Shown: positions 1 through 8,054, counted from the first letter of the stretch. The stretch: DNA of 32,469 bases from Candidatus Rokubacteria bacterium 13_1_40CM_69_27 (GCA_001917535.1 MNEF01000020.1:44816-77284); one strand, 5' to 3'. Translations and numbers: made by a program. The notes: generated by a model not told the origin, from the sequence alone.

Positions 1-345
1 CCCGATGTGCCGCCGCGAAGCCTCCAGCAGAAGCAACGCGAACAGCACGCCCACGACCACGTCGATCGTCCACGGATCGTCCACCAGCGCCATCCGACTG
101 ACCAGGCGCGCGTTGTGGGCGATGTAGTGCGCGCCGCAGGCCAGGGCCAGGAGCGCGCCGAGCGCGTCGAGACGGCGCCGCCACCGCCCCGGAGGCGCGT
201 CGACGGGCGGGGTGAGAAAGCCCAGCGCGGTCGCGAACGCCACGTGGGCCGGGAGCTGAATGAGGAGGTCGAACATCCCCGCGTAGGCGGTGTAGAGCTG
301 GAAGAGGGACCAGGCGACGGCGAGGCCGGAGCGCGCCCTAGACAT
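1..345 (-). CDS. TRAP-TAXI transporter permease, N-terminal part (runs off the left edge)
   Basis: The first 115 codons of a membrane protein are visible, beginning MSRARSGLAVAW. They hold hydrophobic stretches near residues 20-45, 60-76 and 92-107, separated by an Arg-rich loop. The pattern FQLYTAYAG, then H-x-A-F-A-x-A-L-G-F-L-T-P, is what I know from the start of the large TAXI-type TRAP permeases, where DctQ-like and DctM-like parts are fused. Those proteins use an ion gradient to import organic acids delivered by a periplasmic TAXI receptor. The receptor gene lies two genes upstream, which supports the call. The ATG overlaps the stop of the preceding amidohydrolase remnant by 8 bases, suggesting translational coupling. 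The rest lies outside the window. Confidence 0.72.
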   Translation of the reverse strand, partial: MSRARSGLAVAWSLFQLYTAYAGMFDLLIQLPAHVAFATALGFLTPPVDAPPGRWRRRLDALGALLALACGAHYIAHNARLVSRMALVDDPWTIDVVVGVLFALLLLEASRRHIG

Positions 346-889
346 CGCCGTGGACGACGCGCCCGCCGACCATCGTCAGCCGGCACGAGGGCGATGCCAG
401 CTCCTCGAGCGGCAGCGCGAGCGGATCCCGATCGAGCACGGCCAGGTCGGCCATCCGGCCCGGCGCCAGGACGCCGCGCTCGCGCTCGGCGAACGTCACC
501 CACGCTCCACCGACCGTCAGGGCATGGAGGGCCTGCATGCGCGTGAGCCGCTCGCCCTGGCCGAGCACCTCCCCCGACGTCATGTCGCGCCGGCTGACGA
601 CGGCCGCGAAGGCCAGCCAGGGATCGGCCGGCTTGTTGTCCGTGGCCAGCCCGAAGGCGATGCGGTGACGGAGCAGGCTGCGGTGCGGCAGCAGCGTCTC
701 GGCGGCGCCACCCACCTTGCGCACCTCCTCGGCCGCCGAGCGCCAGAGGTAGCCCCGCACGTCGGCGCGCGCGCCCCAGCCGGTGACGCGCTCGCCGCCG
801 ACGGCGAGCGCCGAGACGGTCGGTCGCCGGCGATCGAGGGTGAGGATGCGGCCGTTGACGAAGATCCAGTCGGCCGCTATTTCATCCAC
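338..889 (-). pseudogene. YtcJ-like amidohydrolase with a large internal deletion
   Basis: The frame opens with the beta-sandwich start of metal-dependent amidohydrolases (ADWIFVNGRILTLD, then ALAVGGERV). After about 45 residues it jumps to the C-terminal part of the same family: FGLATDNKPADPW, then RLTRMQALHALTVGGAW, ERGVLAPGRMADLAVLDRDP and TMVGGRVVHGD. A full YtcJ-type enzyme has about 530-560 residues; this has 183. The HxH metal site and most of the TIM barrel are missing, so hydrolase activity is not expected. The frame is nevertheless open end to end. I chose the GTG at 889, which overlaps the TAXI receptor stop; an ATG at 955 is possible but lies deeper inside that gene. It may be a real in-frame deletion or an assembly artefact. 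Confidence 0.72.
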
Positions 890-1854
890 CCCTTCTCGCG
901 GTAAGCGCGCTGGGCGCCGGGATGCAGGGGAATGCCGACCTTCTCGGGCTGCCACGCCGTCGCCGGGTCGAAGGCGGTGAGTCCCGCGTGACCACGCACC
1001 AGCGCGTCCTTGTTCTCGATGATCGTCTTCGTCACTGCGTAGGCGACGGGCTCGGGCAGGTCCTTGTTGCTGATGACCACGGTGGGGAACCCGACGGTGC
1101 CGACGGGCTCGGGCTGGTTCTTGAACGTGTTGGCCGGCATCGTCGCCGGCGCGTAGCCGAGCGGGGCCAGGCTCTTGATGACGTCCGATTCGAGTCCGAG
1201 GAACTTCACGTCGGAGAACGTCGCGATCTCCGAGACCGAGGGGTGCTTCGGCGTCACCACCGCGAGCAGCAGGTCGGCCCGGCCGTCCTTGAACGCGTCC
1301 ACGATGATGTTGTAGCCGACGTGGGTCGTCGACCCGCCCCAGCTCCGGATATCCACGTAGGAGATCCCGTAGGCGCGCAGGAGCTGGCGACCGCCGAACT
1401 CGCCCAGCGACCCCACCGGCTGGGTGAAGATCTTGACGGCCAGCTTCCGGTCCCTGATCTCCCGGACCGAATTGAGGTTGAGCCTCTTGGCCGCGACGGC
1501 CACCAGGTAGTAGGTGTCGAGCCCCCCGACGAGGGCCCGCAGGTTGTCGAGCTTCGCGTCGTACGCCTCCTTGCCCTCGAACGCCCAGCGGTTGGTGACG
1601 GTGAACGAGAGCCCGAGCGGCGTCTCGTTCTTGGCCACGAGCTTGGCGTTGCCCACGCCGCCAGCGAACGGCTTGACGTCGATGTTGGAGCCGGCCGGCA
1701 GTGTCCGGCGCAGGAGGTCCGCAATGGTCGCGCCGTAGACGTACCAGGCGCTGCCGGGATCCAGCGTGGCGAATGCGAGCGTGACGGGCTGCTGGGCCCA
1801 GACGGCGGTCACACCCACCACCAGGACCAGGCTCAGGGCCACCAGCGTCTTCAT
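877..1854 (-). CDS. TAXI family TRAP transporter solute-binding receptor
   Basis: This 325-residue protein starts with a signal peptide (MKTLVALSLVLVVGVTAVWA, probable cleavage after A-x-A before Gln21). Family landmarks follow: FATLDPGSAWYVYGATIADLL, then PFAGGVGNAKLVAKNE, a DLRALVGG-like segment, and VGFPTVVISNKDLPEPVAY near the C-terminus. TAXI receptors bind organic acids in the periplasm and hand them to a fused TRAP permease, whose start lies at 1-345. A GAGAGGAGAG ribosome site sits before the ATG. Its place behind CoA ligase, hydratase and oxidoreductase genes suggests it imports the substrate those enzymes process. The ligand cannot be read from sequence. The stop overlaps the start chosen for the amidohydrolase remnant. 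Confidence 0.87.
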   Translation of the reverse strand: MKTLVALSLVLVVGVTAVWAQQPVTLAFATLDPGSAWYVYGATIADLLRRTLPAGSNIDVKPFAGGVGNAKLVAKNETPLGLSFTVTNRWAFEGKEAYDAKLDNLRALVGGLDTYYLVAVAAKRLNLNSVREIRDRKLAVKIFTQPVGSLGEFGGRQLLRAYGISYVDIRSWGGSTTHVGYNIIVDAFKDGRADLLLAVVTPKHPSVSEIATFSDVKFLGLESDVIKSLAPLGYAPATMPANTFKNQPEPVGTVGFPTVVISNKDLPEPVAYAVTKTIIENKDALVRGHAGLTAFDPATAWQPEKVGIPLHPGAQRAYREKGWMK

Positions 1855-1868
1855 CGATGACTCTCCTC

Positions 1869-2639
1869 TCACACCAGCGACAGCCGGGCGCCCAGCGTCT
1901 GGCGCTCGTCGAGCAGAGCGCGCCCGGTCCGGGTCGCTCTGAGACTGGCGGCGTAGGGCGAGCTGCCGCGGGCGCCGAGCCAGGGACGGAGCGGGCTCGA
2001 CGGGGCGTCGGGCCTCAGGACATCGAGCAGGTGGGGGCCGACGACGAAGCGCTCGCCGACGGCTTCCAGCTCCTCGCTGACGATCTTCCGTCCCTGCGCT
2101 CCCAGCACCTGGGCGTACCACTGTCCCACCCGGGCGACGTCGTCGACGGCCAGGGTCAGCGTCCCGATGCCCGTCACGCCGTTGGCGTGGTCGTGCTCGC
2201 GCGGAATGCGCTCCTCGCGCGGCGTCTGGTCCTGGATGAGGAAGGGCGCGACCCCGCGCTGGGGGCCGCGCGGGATCGATAGCACCCACTTGAGCTGATA
2301 GCCGTCCGGGCGCACGCGTGACAACGGCGACGGATCGTCGATCTCCACGCCCGCCTGCCGGAAGGCCGCGGTGTCGCCCAGCAGGTCGTCGGTCTGCATG
2401 CAGAAGTCGACCAGCCCGCCGCCGCGCTGGAGCGGCATCCACCACTTGTGCTCGGGATTCCGCTCGTAGAAGGCGATCAGCTCGATGTAGGCGCCGTCGC
2501 CGAAGGCGATGAGCGCGTTGTGGGTGCCCACCGGGTGGCGACCGCCGGGCACCACCGTGAAGCCCAGGGCTTGGTAGCTCTTGCTGGCGCTCGGCAGGTC
2601 GGGGACGACGATCACGAGGTGGTCGATGCCCTTGAGCAT
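1869..2639 (-). CDS. Glyoxalase/VOC-like domain protein
   Basis: The 256-residue product begins MLKGIDHLVIVVPDLPSA, the opening strand of a vicinal-oxygen-chelate fold whose His7 is a usual metal ligand. HNALIAFGDGAYIELIAF and GLVDFCMQTDDL continue the first half. A second related half begins GIGTLTLAVDDVARVGQWYA near residue 165. Such proteins act as dioxygenases, isomerases or binding proteins; the best match I recall is the glyoxalase-like Pfam group PF13468, which has no single assigned reaction. A GGAGAG ribosome site precedes the ATG. It lies 14 bases upstream of the TAXI receptor start in the same operon, so a role in the same catabolic route is likely but inferred. Confidence 0.75.
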   Translation of the reverse strand: MLKGIDHLVIVVPDLPSASKSYQALGFTVVPGGRHPVGTHNALIAFGDGAYIELIAFYERNPEHKWWMPLQRGGGLVDFCMQTDDLLGDTAAFRQAGVEIDDPSPLSRVRPDGYQLKWVLSIPRGPQRGVAPFLIQDQTPREERIPREHDHANGVTGIGTLTLAVDDVARVGQWYAQVLGAQGRKIVSEELEAVGERFVVGPHLLDVLRPDAPSSPLRPWLGARGSSPYAASLRATRTGRALLDERQTLGARLSLV

Positions 2640-2652
2640 GTCGCGCTCTCCA

Positions 2653-2774
2653 TCTTCGGCTCGCCTCGGACGCGGGGGCCCCCGCCCCCGGCCGTCCTGC
2701 GGCTCGCACGATTCGGTTCTTCGGCTCGCCTCGGACGCGGGGGCCCCCGCCCCCGGCCGTCCTGCGGCTCGCAC
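2653..2774. repeat. Tandem pair of identical 57-bp GC-rich repeats
   Basis: Two exact 57-bp copies at 2653-2709 and 2718-2774 are separated by 8 bp. Each holds the palindrome CGGGGGCCCCCG followed by CCCCCGGCCGTCCTGCGG. The pair fills the whole junction between the luciferase-like gene and the VOC gene, and the last base of copy two is the first base of the luciferase-like stop triplet. The strong stem could attenuate transcription or protect mRNA ends. A weakly similar stretch at about 4611-4665 encodes the odd Gly/Ala/Arg tail of the acyl-CoA ligase. Confidence 0.85.
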
Positions 2775-3778
2775 TACCGTAACGCGGGTGCGACTTCGTT
2801 GAGGAACCGCTTGAGCTGACCCTGCTGGTCCCACGACGTGAGCCGCAGCGCGATGTGTCCGAGGCCCGCGTCGAGGTAGGCAGAAAGCGCGGCGATGCAC
2901 TGCCGGGGAGGACCGGCCACCGTCCAGCCCTCGACGAAGGCGGCGCTGAAGTTCGAGGTGTAGTAGGTGTCGAGGAACTTCTTCGACTCCTCGAGCGCCG
3001 CCCGCCGGTCCTCGTTGATGTTGATGTTGTGGTAGAGCGCGCTGCCCAGCGTCGCCGGATCGCGCCCCTCCTGGCGGGCCAGCGCGGTAATCCGCGCCCA
3101 CTGCCGGCGGAACTCGTCCGGGCTCAGCTTGTTGGTCATCCAGCCGTCGGCGTAGCGGGCGACGCGGCGGAAGCCCCGTTCGACGGCGGCGGCCGGAGCG
3201 CTGGCCCCGCCCTTCCAGGTGAGCCCCGTCGGGTTGCTGGCGATCCAGATCGGGCACGGGTTCTGGAGGGGCCGGGGCTGGAGCGTCACGCCCTCGAAGC
3301 GGTAGAAGCGGCCCTGGTGGGAGACGTTCTTTTCGTGGAAGAGCTTGCGGAGGATGACGATGCCCTCCTCGAGCCTGTCGACGCGCTCGCTGGACCCCAC
3401 ACCCATCACCGCGTGCTCGAGCGCCTGGGCGGCGCTCTGCTCGTCGGGGCCGCCCAGGCAGACGGCCAGCCAGGCCCTCCCGCCCGAGAGCACGTCGAGG
3501 CTCGCCCACTGGTGCGCGAACATCACCGGATGGCGGTGGACGAAGGTGGCCAGGCAGCCCACGCCGAGCCGGAGCTTCGTGGTCACCCCGGCCAGCGCGG
3601 AGAGGAGCGCGACGGACTCCAGGCGCGGCTTGGCCAGCAGGCTGTCGCCGACCCACACGGCGTCGAACGCCTCCGAGGCCTCGGCGGTCACGGTGAGATC
3701 GAGAAGGTCGCGCGCCTTGATGGTGCCGAGGACGACCGCGCGATTGGTGAGGGTCAGGCCGAACGGCGAGCGCGTCAT
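2774..3778 (-). CDS. LLM class flavin-dependent oxidoreductase
   Basis: This 334-residue protein has the bacterial luciferase-like barrel: FDAVWVGDSLLAKPRLESV, then KLRLGVGCLATFVHRHPVM, a SGGRAWLAVCLGG phosphate-binding turn, HQGRFYRFEGVTLQPRPLQ, PIWIASNP and RYADGWMTNKLSPDEF. Enzymes of this group use FMNH2 or reduced F420 to oxidise or reduce small organic substrates. Neither cofactor nor substrate is fixed by the visible residues. The ATG lies 4 bases after the enoyl-CoA hydratase stop, with GGGGAGATG as the ribosome site, so the two are surely co-transcribed. Length is typical for the family. Confidence 0.87.
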   Translation of the reverse strand: MTRSPFGLTLTNRAVVLGTIKARDLLDLTVTAEASEAFDAVWVGDSLLAKPRLESVALLSALAGVTTKLRLGVGCLATFVHRHPVMFAHQWASLDVLSGGRAWLAVCLGGPDEQSAAQALEHAVMGVGSSERVDRLEEGIVILRKLFHEKNVSHQGRFYRFEGVTLQPRPLQNPCPIWIASNPTGLTWKGGASAPAAAVERGFRRVARYADGWMTNKLSPDEFRRQWARITALARQEGRDPATLGSALYHNININEDRRAALEESKKFLDTYYTSNFSAAFVEGWTVAGPPRQCIAALSAYLDAGLGHIALRLTSWDQQGQLKRFLNEVAPALR

Positions 3779-3782
3779 GACG

Positions 3783-4550
3783 TCATCTCCCCGTGTACTT
3801 CGGCGGCCGCTTGTCCAGGAACGACTTCACCCCTTCCTCGTAGTCGTGGGTGGAGCGCAGCCACGCGTACGCCTTGCGCTCCAGCTCGAGCGCCGTGTCC
3901 AGCGGCGCCTCCGCGCCCCGGTTGAGCACCATCTTCAGCGTCCGCAGCGCCAGCGGCGCGCGCTCGGCCAGCTCCTGGGCGAGCGCCCCCACGGCCTCGT
4001 CGAGCCGATCGTCGGGCACCGCCTGGGTGATGAGCCCCCAGGCCTCCGCGCGGGCGGCGGGGATCCGCTGACCGGTCATCATGAAGAGCTTGGCGCGGGT
4101 CATACCGATCAGGCGCAGGGCCCGCTGGGTGCCGCCACTGCCCGGGATCATGCCGAGCCGCACTTCCGGAAACTGGAACTCCGAGCGCACCGTCGCCACG
4201 CGGAAGTCGCAGGCCAGCGCCAGCTCGAGGCCGGCCCCCATCGTATACCCGTCGATGGCGGCGATGACGGGCTTCCGGCAGCGCTCGGCGGAGGTGAGGG
4301 AGTCGCCCCACTGCTCGAGGTCCGCGGGGGCCAGCGTGAGGAACTCCGCCACGTCGCCGCCGGCGCTGAACGCCTTGCCGCCGGCGCCCCGCACCACGAT
4401 GACCCGGATCGCGTCGCCGGCCTCCAGGTCCGCGAAGATGCCCGGGAACTCGTGGCGCATGGCGACGGTCATCGTGTTCATCTTGGCCTGGCGGTCGATC
4501 CAGACGGTGGCGACCGGCGGCTTCCGTTCGACTCTCAGGAACGCGCTCAT
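3783..4550 (-). CDS. Enoyl-CoA hydratase/isomerase family protein
   Basis: The 255-residue crotonase-fold protein keeps the oxyanion-hole segments GKAFSAGGDVAEF and GYTMGAGLELALACD. Both catalytic glutamates of hydratases are in place: one in GLELALACD and one in PEVRLGMIPGSGGTQR. That favours true hydration of an enoyl-CoA over a dehalogenase or isomerase role. The C-terminus, EEGVKSFLDKRPPKYTGR, is a standard crotonase ending. I chose the ATG at 4550 (MSAFLRVERK), which fits family alignments better than the upstream ATG at 4598; GGAGATGAGGTG precedes it. It would act on the CoA ester made by the ligase encoded just upstream. Confidence 0.9.
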   Translation of the reverse strand: MSAFLRVERKPPVATVWIDRQAKMNTMTVAMRHEFPGIFADLEAGDAIRVIVVRGAGGKAFSAGGDVAEFLTLAPADLEQWGDSLTSAERCRKPVIAAIDGYTMGAGLELALACDFRVATVRSEFQFPEVRLGMIPGSGGTQRALRLIGMTRAKLFMMTGQRIPAARAEAWGLITQAVPDDRLDEAVGALAQELAERAPLALRTLKMVLNRGAEAPLDTALELERKAYAWLRSTHDYEEGVKSFLDKRPPKYTGR

Positions 4551-4605
4551 CACCTCATCTCCATTCGCTCGATCGGCCGGGCGGAGTCGGGCACGCACTA
4601 TTCAC

Positions 4606-6183
4606 TCAGGCGCGCCTCGGGCGTGCGTCGCCTGCGGCTCCGCCGCCGCCCTGCGGCTGCGCGCTGCCATCCTCGCGCAGGAGCCGGCGCAGGATCTTGC
4701 CGGACGCCGTCTTGGGGATGTCCTCGACGAAGACGATGCGCCGCGGGCGCTTGAAGCTGGCGAGGTCGGGGCTCTCGCGGCAGTAGCCGTCGAGGGTCTC
4801 CGCGGTGAGGTCGCGGGCGGCGGGGACGACGAAGGCCACCACGCGCTCGCCCCAGCGCTCGTCGGGCTCGCCGACGACGGCGACGTCGCGGACGCCGGGA
4901 TGGCGGGCCAGCACTTCCTCCACCTCGACAGGGTGGATGTTCTCGCCGCCGCTGATGATCATGTCGTCGACGCGGCCGGCGACGTACAGCTCGCCCTCGA
5001 CGTCCACGTACCCCATGTCCCCGGTGAAGTACCAGCCGTCGCGCAGCGCCCGGGCGTCGGCGTCAGGCCGGTTCCAGTAGCCGGCGAAGGCCTCGTCGGA
5101 GTCGAGGCGGGCGATGATCTCGCCCTTCTGGCCGGGCGGGACGACCTCGTCGGGGCCGACGCGGCGCTCGGTGCTGGCCACCACCACCCGGAGGGTCGAG
5201 TGGATTCCCGGCCGCCCCGCGCAGCCGGGCTTGAGGTGCACGTCGGGCCGGACCGAGAAGGTGTAGATCTCCGTCGAGCCGTAGTGGTTGACGAAGACGC
5301 GGGGGCCGAAGGCCTTCAGGCAGGCCTCCGTGAGCGGGGCCAGCATCGGCGCCCCCGCATAGGCGAGCTTCTTCACGGACGAGACGTCGGTCGGCGCGAG
5401 CCCCGGCGCGTGGACGAGATCGTAGAAGAGCGTGGGGATCAGGTAGAGGGCGGTGAGCCGCTCGGCGGCGATCCGCCCGAGGGCGCCGGCGGCCGACCAG
5501 TCAGGCTGACAGACGAAGCACCCGTTGACCGCCACCATGCTGGTGAGGGAGTGGATGCCCATGGTGTGGTAGAGAGGCATGACGCCGAGCGTGCGCTCGC
5601 CCCACTCGTAGCCGCACTGGATGACGTGAGCCAGCGCGCCGGCATAGTGGTTCTGGTGGGTGCGGGGCACGCCCTTGGGCCGTCCGGTCGTTCCCGACGT
5701 GTAGAGGATGAGCGAGAGGTCCTCCTCCCCCGCCTCCCCGTCGGGCCCCGGGCCCTCGGCCAGCAGCGACTCGAAGGCGACCGCCTCCACGGGCGGGTCC
5801 GGGTCGGCGGATATCAGGATCAGGTCGCGCCCCCGCGCCGCCGGGAGCACGGCGGGCCCGGTCGCGCCCTCGAAGAGCACCACCCGCGCGCCGGAGTCGT
5901 CCAGGAGGTAGGCCATCTCGCCGGCGGCCAGCCGAAAGTTCACGGGCGTGGGCACGCCGCCGATCCGCTGGAGGGCCCAGTAGGCCAGCACGTGCTCGGC
6001 GCGGTTCCGGAGCGCGATGAGCACGCGGTCGCCCTTGTGCACCCCCAGTCGCGTGAACCCGCCCGCCAGCGATGCCGACAGCCGCTCCAGTTCCCCATAG
6101 GTCAGCCGCCGGGCGCCATCGACGACGGCGTCGGCGTCGGGGCGGCGGAGGGCGGCGCGCGCGAGCAGGCCGGCAAGCGTCAC
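4606..6183 (-). CDS. AMP-forming acyl-CoA synthetase (ANL superfamily)
   Basis: This 525-residue enzyme activates a carboxylic acid with ATP and CoA. All ANL landmarks are present: the P-loop LYTSGTTGRPKGVPRTHQN, the adenine-binding NHYGSTE, the hinge region GWYFTGDMGYVD, then GRVDDMIISGGENIHPVEVEE, and the catalytic lysine in PKTASGKILRR. The closest familiar relatives are benzoate or 4-chlorobenzoate CoA ligase-like proteins; the substrate is not certain. The GTG start at 6183 gives the natural N-terminus MTLAGLLARAALRRPDADAV and overlaps the dehydrogenase stop as GTGA. The last 20 residues are a Gly/Ala/Arg tail absent from relatives, perhaps read from a degenerate copy of the 57-bp repeat. 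Confidence 0.89.
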   Translation of the reverse strand: MTLAGLLARAALRRPDADAVVDGARRLTYGELERLSASLAGGFTRLGVHKGDRVLIALRNRAEHVLAYWALQRIGGVPTPVNFRLAAGEMAYLLDDSGARVVLFEGATGPAVLPAARGRDLILISADPDPPVEAVAFESLLAEGPGPDGEAGEEDLSLILYTSGTTGRPKGVPRTHQNHYAGALAHVIQCGYEWGERTLGVMPLYHTMGIHSLTSMVAVNGCFVCQPDWSAAGALGRIAAERLTALYLIPTLFYDLVHAPGLAPTDVSSVKKLAYAGAPMLAPLTEACLKAFGPRVFVNHYGSTEIYTFSVRPDVHLKPGCAGRPGIHSTLRVVVASTERRVGPDEVVPPGQKGEIIARLDSDEAFAGYWNRPDADARALRDGWYFTGDMGYVDVEGELYVAGRVDDMIISGGENIHPVEVEEVLARHPGVRDVAVVGEPDERWGERVVAFVVPAARDLTAETLDGYCRESPDLASFKRPRRIVFVEDIPKTASGKILRRLLREDGSAQPQGGGGAAGDARPRRA

Positions 6184-7208
6184 GGGAGCAGCAGCACCTT
6201 GCCCTTGTTCTTGCGGTCGAGGACGTACTGCACGGCCGCCCCTGTCTCCTTGAGCGGAAAGGCGCGGTCGATCACGGGCCGGAGACGGCCCTCGACCACA
6301 TGGTCGAGGATCGTCCGGAGCTCCAGGATCGTTCCGAGGTTCGTCCCGATGATCCGGAGGTTCTTCGAATAGAGGTGCCGCAGGTCGACGCGTCCCCAGT
6401 GGGTGTCGTGGGAGCCGATGGTGAGGAGCTTGCCGAGCCGGGTCAGCGCAGAGACGGAGCGTTCGAAGGTGTCGCCGCCGATGTGCTCCACCACGACGTC
6501 CACACCGCGCTTGGCCGTCCACTTCTTGGCCTCGTCCACGAAGTCCTGCCGGCGGTAGTTCACGACGTGCTCGGCGCCCAGGGAGCGGGCGAACTCGATC
6601 TTATCGTCGCTCCCCACCGTCGTCATGACCCGGGCCCCGCACAGACGCGCGATCTGAATGGCGGCGCTGCCGACGCCGCTGCCCGCCGCCTGCACCAGGA
6701 CCGTCTGGCCCGGCCGTACTTCCGCCTGAGCCACCAGCGCGTGCCACGACGTCAGCATCGCCAGTGGCAGCGCCGCGCCCGCCTCGAACGAGATCGCGTC
6801 GGGCAGCGGCAGGATGTTCGCCGCCGGCGCCTTGACCAGCTCGGCGTAGCCTCCGTCTTTGTGGGCGCCCAGGTAGCCGTAGCGCACGCACACCGTGCGC
6901 TCACCGCGCAGACAGTACTCGCAGTGGCCGCAGGCGAGGCCGGGGAAGATGATGACGCGCTGCCCCCGGCTGAGGCCGGTGGCGGCGGCGCCGGTCGCCT
7001 CCACCGTGCCTGTCACCTCGCAGCCGTTGACGTGGGGCAGGCCTTCGGGCGGCGGGAACCGTCCGTCGAGCAGCAGCATGTCCACGTGGTTGAGGGCGCA
7101 GGCCCGGACGCGCACCACGACCTCCGTCGCCTCCGGCACGGGATCGCGGTAGTCGTCGTAGAGGATCTTCTCGGCGCCGCCGTGCTCCTTGAAGAACGCT
7201 GCCTTCAT
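6180..7208 (-). CDS. Zinc-type medium-chain alcohol dehydrogenase/quinone reductase
   Basis: The 342-residue MDR-family oxidoreductase has the structural-zinc cysteines C93, C96, C99 and C107 (CGHCEYCLRGERTVC). Possible catalytic-zinc ligands are C37, H59 and E64. The nucleotide-binding site is VQAAGSGVGSAAIQIA. These features point to NAD(P)H-dependent alcohol or aldehyde oxidation or enoyl reduction, rather than the zinc-free QOR subgroup. It starts with an ATG that overlaps the CoxG-like stop as ATGA, and ends overlapping the ligase GTG, so the three are translated as a block. The substrate is unknown; an intermediate of the same CoA-dependent pathway is a reasonable guess. Confidence 0.88.
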   Translation of the reverse strand: MKAAFFKEHGGAEKILYDDYRDPVPEATEVVVRVRACALNHVDMLLLDGRFPPPEGLPHVNGCEVTGTVEATGAAATGLSRGQRVIIFPGLACGHCEYCLRGERTVCVRYGYLGAHKDGGYAELVKAPAANILPLPDAISFEAGAALPLAMLTSWHALVAQAEVRPGQTVLVQAAGSGVGSAAIQIARLCGARVMTTVGSDDKIEFARSLGAEHVVNYRRQDFVDEAKKWTAKRGVDVVVEHIGGDTFERSVSALTRLGKLLTIGSHDTHWGRVDLRHLYSKNLRIIGTNLGTILELRTILDHVVEGRLRPVIDRAFPLKETGAAVQYVLDRKNKGKVLLLP

Positions 7209-7648
7209 GATCCGGCCTGCAGCAGCTCGCTCATGCGGTTGAAGAACTGGTCGGCCATCATTTTCGACACGCCCCCCAGCATCCGCTGGCCGACCCCGGC
7301 GATGAGACCGCCCACGTGGACGTCGGCGCTGTAGGCGACCCGGGTGCCGCCGTCGATGTCGCTGAGCGTGACCACCGTCTCGCCGCGTACGAAGCCGGGG
7401 CCACCGCTGCCCTCGACCGCCATTCGGTACGAGGTGGGCGCGTTCTTCTCGCTGAGCTTCACCTTGCCCTCGAACGTCCCCTTCACGGCCCCGACACCGA
7501 CCTTCATAACCGCCCGGAATTCGTCGTTGCCGAGGGCCTCCAGCTTCTCGCAGCCCGGAATCGCCTGACGCAGCTGCTCGGGGTCGAGGAAGGCCTCCCA
7601 GACCTTCTGCCGGGGCACCGGGATGTCGTGCGCACCTTCGATTTTCAT
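7205..7648 (-). CDS. CoxG-like SRPBCC family protein
   Basis: A 147-residue single-domain protein of the START/SRPBCC fold, beginning MKIEGAHDIPVPRQKVWEAF and containing DPEQLRQAIPGCEKLEALG, AVKGTFEGKVKL, GGTRVAYSADVHVGGLIAGVG and MMADQFFNRM. This is the CoxG (carbon monoxide dehydrogenase subunit G) family, which binds hydrophobic ligands. True CoxG aids maturation or membrane anchoring of molybdenum hydroxylases. No cox structural genes are visible here, so CO oxidation should not be inferred; many paralogues sit in catabolic operons. AAGGAGAG precedes the ATG, and it is the first gene behind a candidate promoter. Confidence 0.85.
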   Translation of the reverse strand: MKIEGAHDIPVPRQKVWEAFLDPEQLRQAIPGCEKLEALGNDEFRAVMKVGVGAVKGTFEGKVKLSEKNAPTSYRMAVEGSGGPGFVRGETVVTLSDIDGGTRVAYSADVHVGGLIAGVGQRMLGGVSKMMADQFFNRMSELLQAGS

Positions 7649-7691
7649 CCGCGACTCTCCTTGAACGTGTCAGCGTGGTGAGGGCGCTTTA

Positions 7692-7719
7692 GTGTTAGAG
7701 ATGCCGTCCACCCTGTCAA
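7692..7719 (-). promoter_or_regulatory. Candidate sigma-70-type promoter of the coxG-like operon
   Basis: On the minus strand a perfect TTGACA (7719-7714) is followed after 16 bases by TAACAC (7697-7692), about 40 bases before the CoxG-like ATG. The -35 is ideal and the -10 poor, as expected for a regulated promoter. This 146-bp gap also separates it from the divergent lipoprotein gene; I see no clear operator palindrome. Confidence 0.45.
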
Positions 7720-7794
7720 GCCGGCGTCCCGTGGCATTCCCATTGCACGCAGTCGCCTGGGTCCATTCCACGTCTAACAACGAGGAGGAGCGCG

Positions 7795-8010
7795 ATGAAA
7801 AGATTGCTCACCGGACTCTGCGTGCTCACCCTGGGAGCCACCCTCCTGGCGGGATGCACTGAATCGAAGAGTGATCGGGTGGGTGAACGGCCCGGCGAAC
7901 GGACGCCCTCGGCGTCACCTCAAACGACGCCCCCGCCCACGCAGTCGCCGACCCCGAGCACGCCATCGAGCCCGCCGGCCCAGTCACCGAGCGGAGGGGG
8001 CACCAAGTAG
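7795..8010 (+). CDS. Small Pro/Ser/Thr-rich lipoprotein
   Basis: The 71-residue product starts MKRLLTGLCVLTLGATLLAGC, a textbook lipoprotein signal with lipobox L-A-G-C, so the mature protein would begin at Cys21. The remaining 50 residues are low complexity, rich in proline, serine and threonine (TPPPTQSPTPSTPSSPP), and end GGGTK. This looks like an unstructured tether in the periplasm or outer membrane, not an enzyme. GAGGAGGAG lies upstream of the ATG, and a strong hairpin follows the stop. It is one of only three plus-strand genes in the window. I know no specific family. Confidence 0.75.
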   Translation: MKRLLTGLCVLTLGATLLAGCTESKSDRVGERPGERTPSASPQTTPPPTQSPTPSTPSSPPAQSPSGGGTK

Positions 8011-8018
8011 TCATCCCG

Positions 8019-8047
8019 GCGGGCCGGCACCGAGCGTGCCGGCCCGC
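8019..8047. terminator. Bidirectional terminator hairpin between convergent genes
   Basis: A perfect 12-bp stem, GCGGGCCGGCAC with GTGCCGGCCCGC, has a 5-base CGAGC loop. It lies 8 bases after the lipoprotein stop and 7 bases beyond the stop of the convergent Clp1-like gene, so it can serve both strands. A short T-containing stretch, not a long run, follows on the plus side. Confidence 0.8.
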
Positions 8048-8054
8048 TCGCCTT

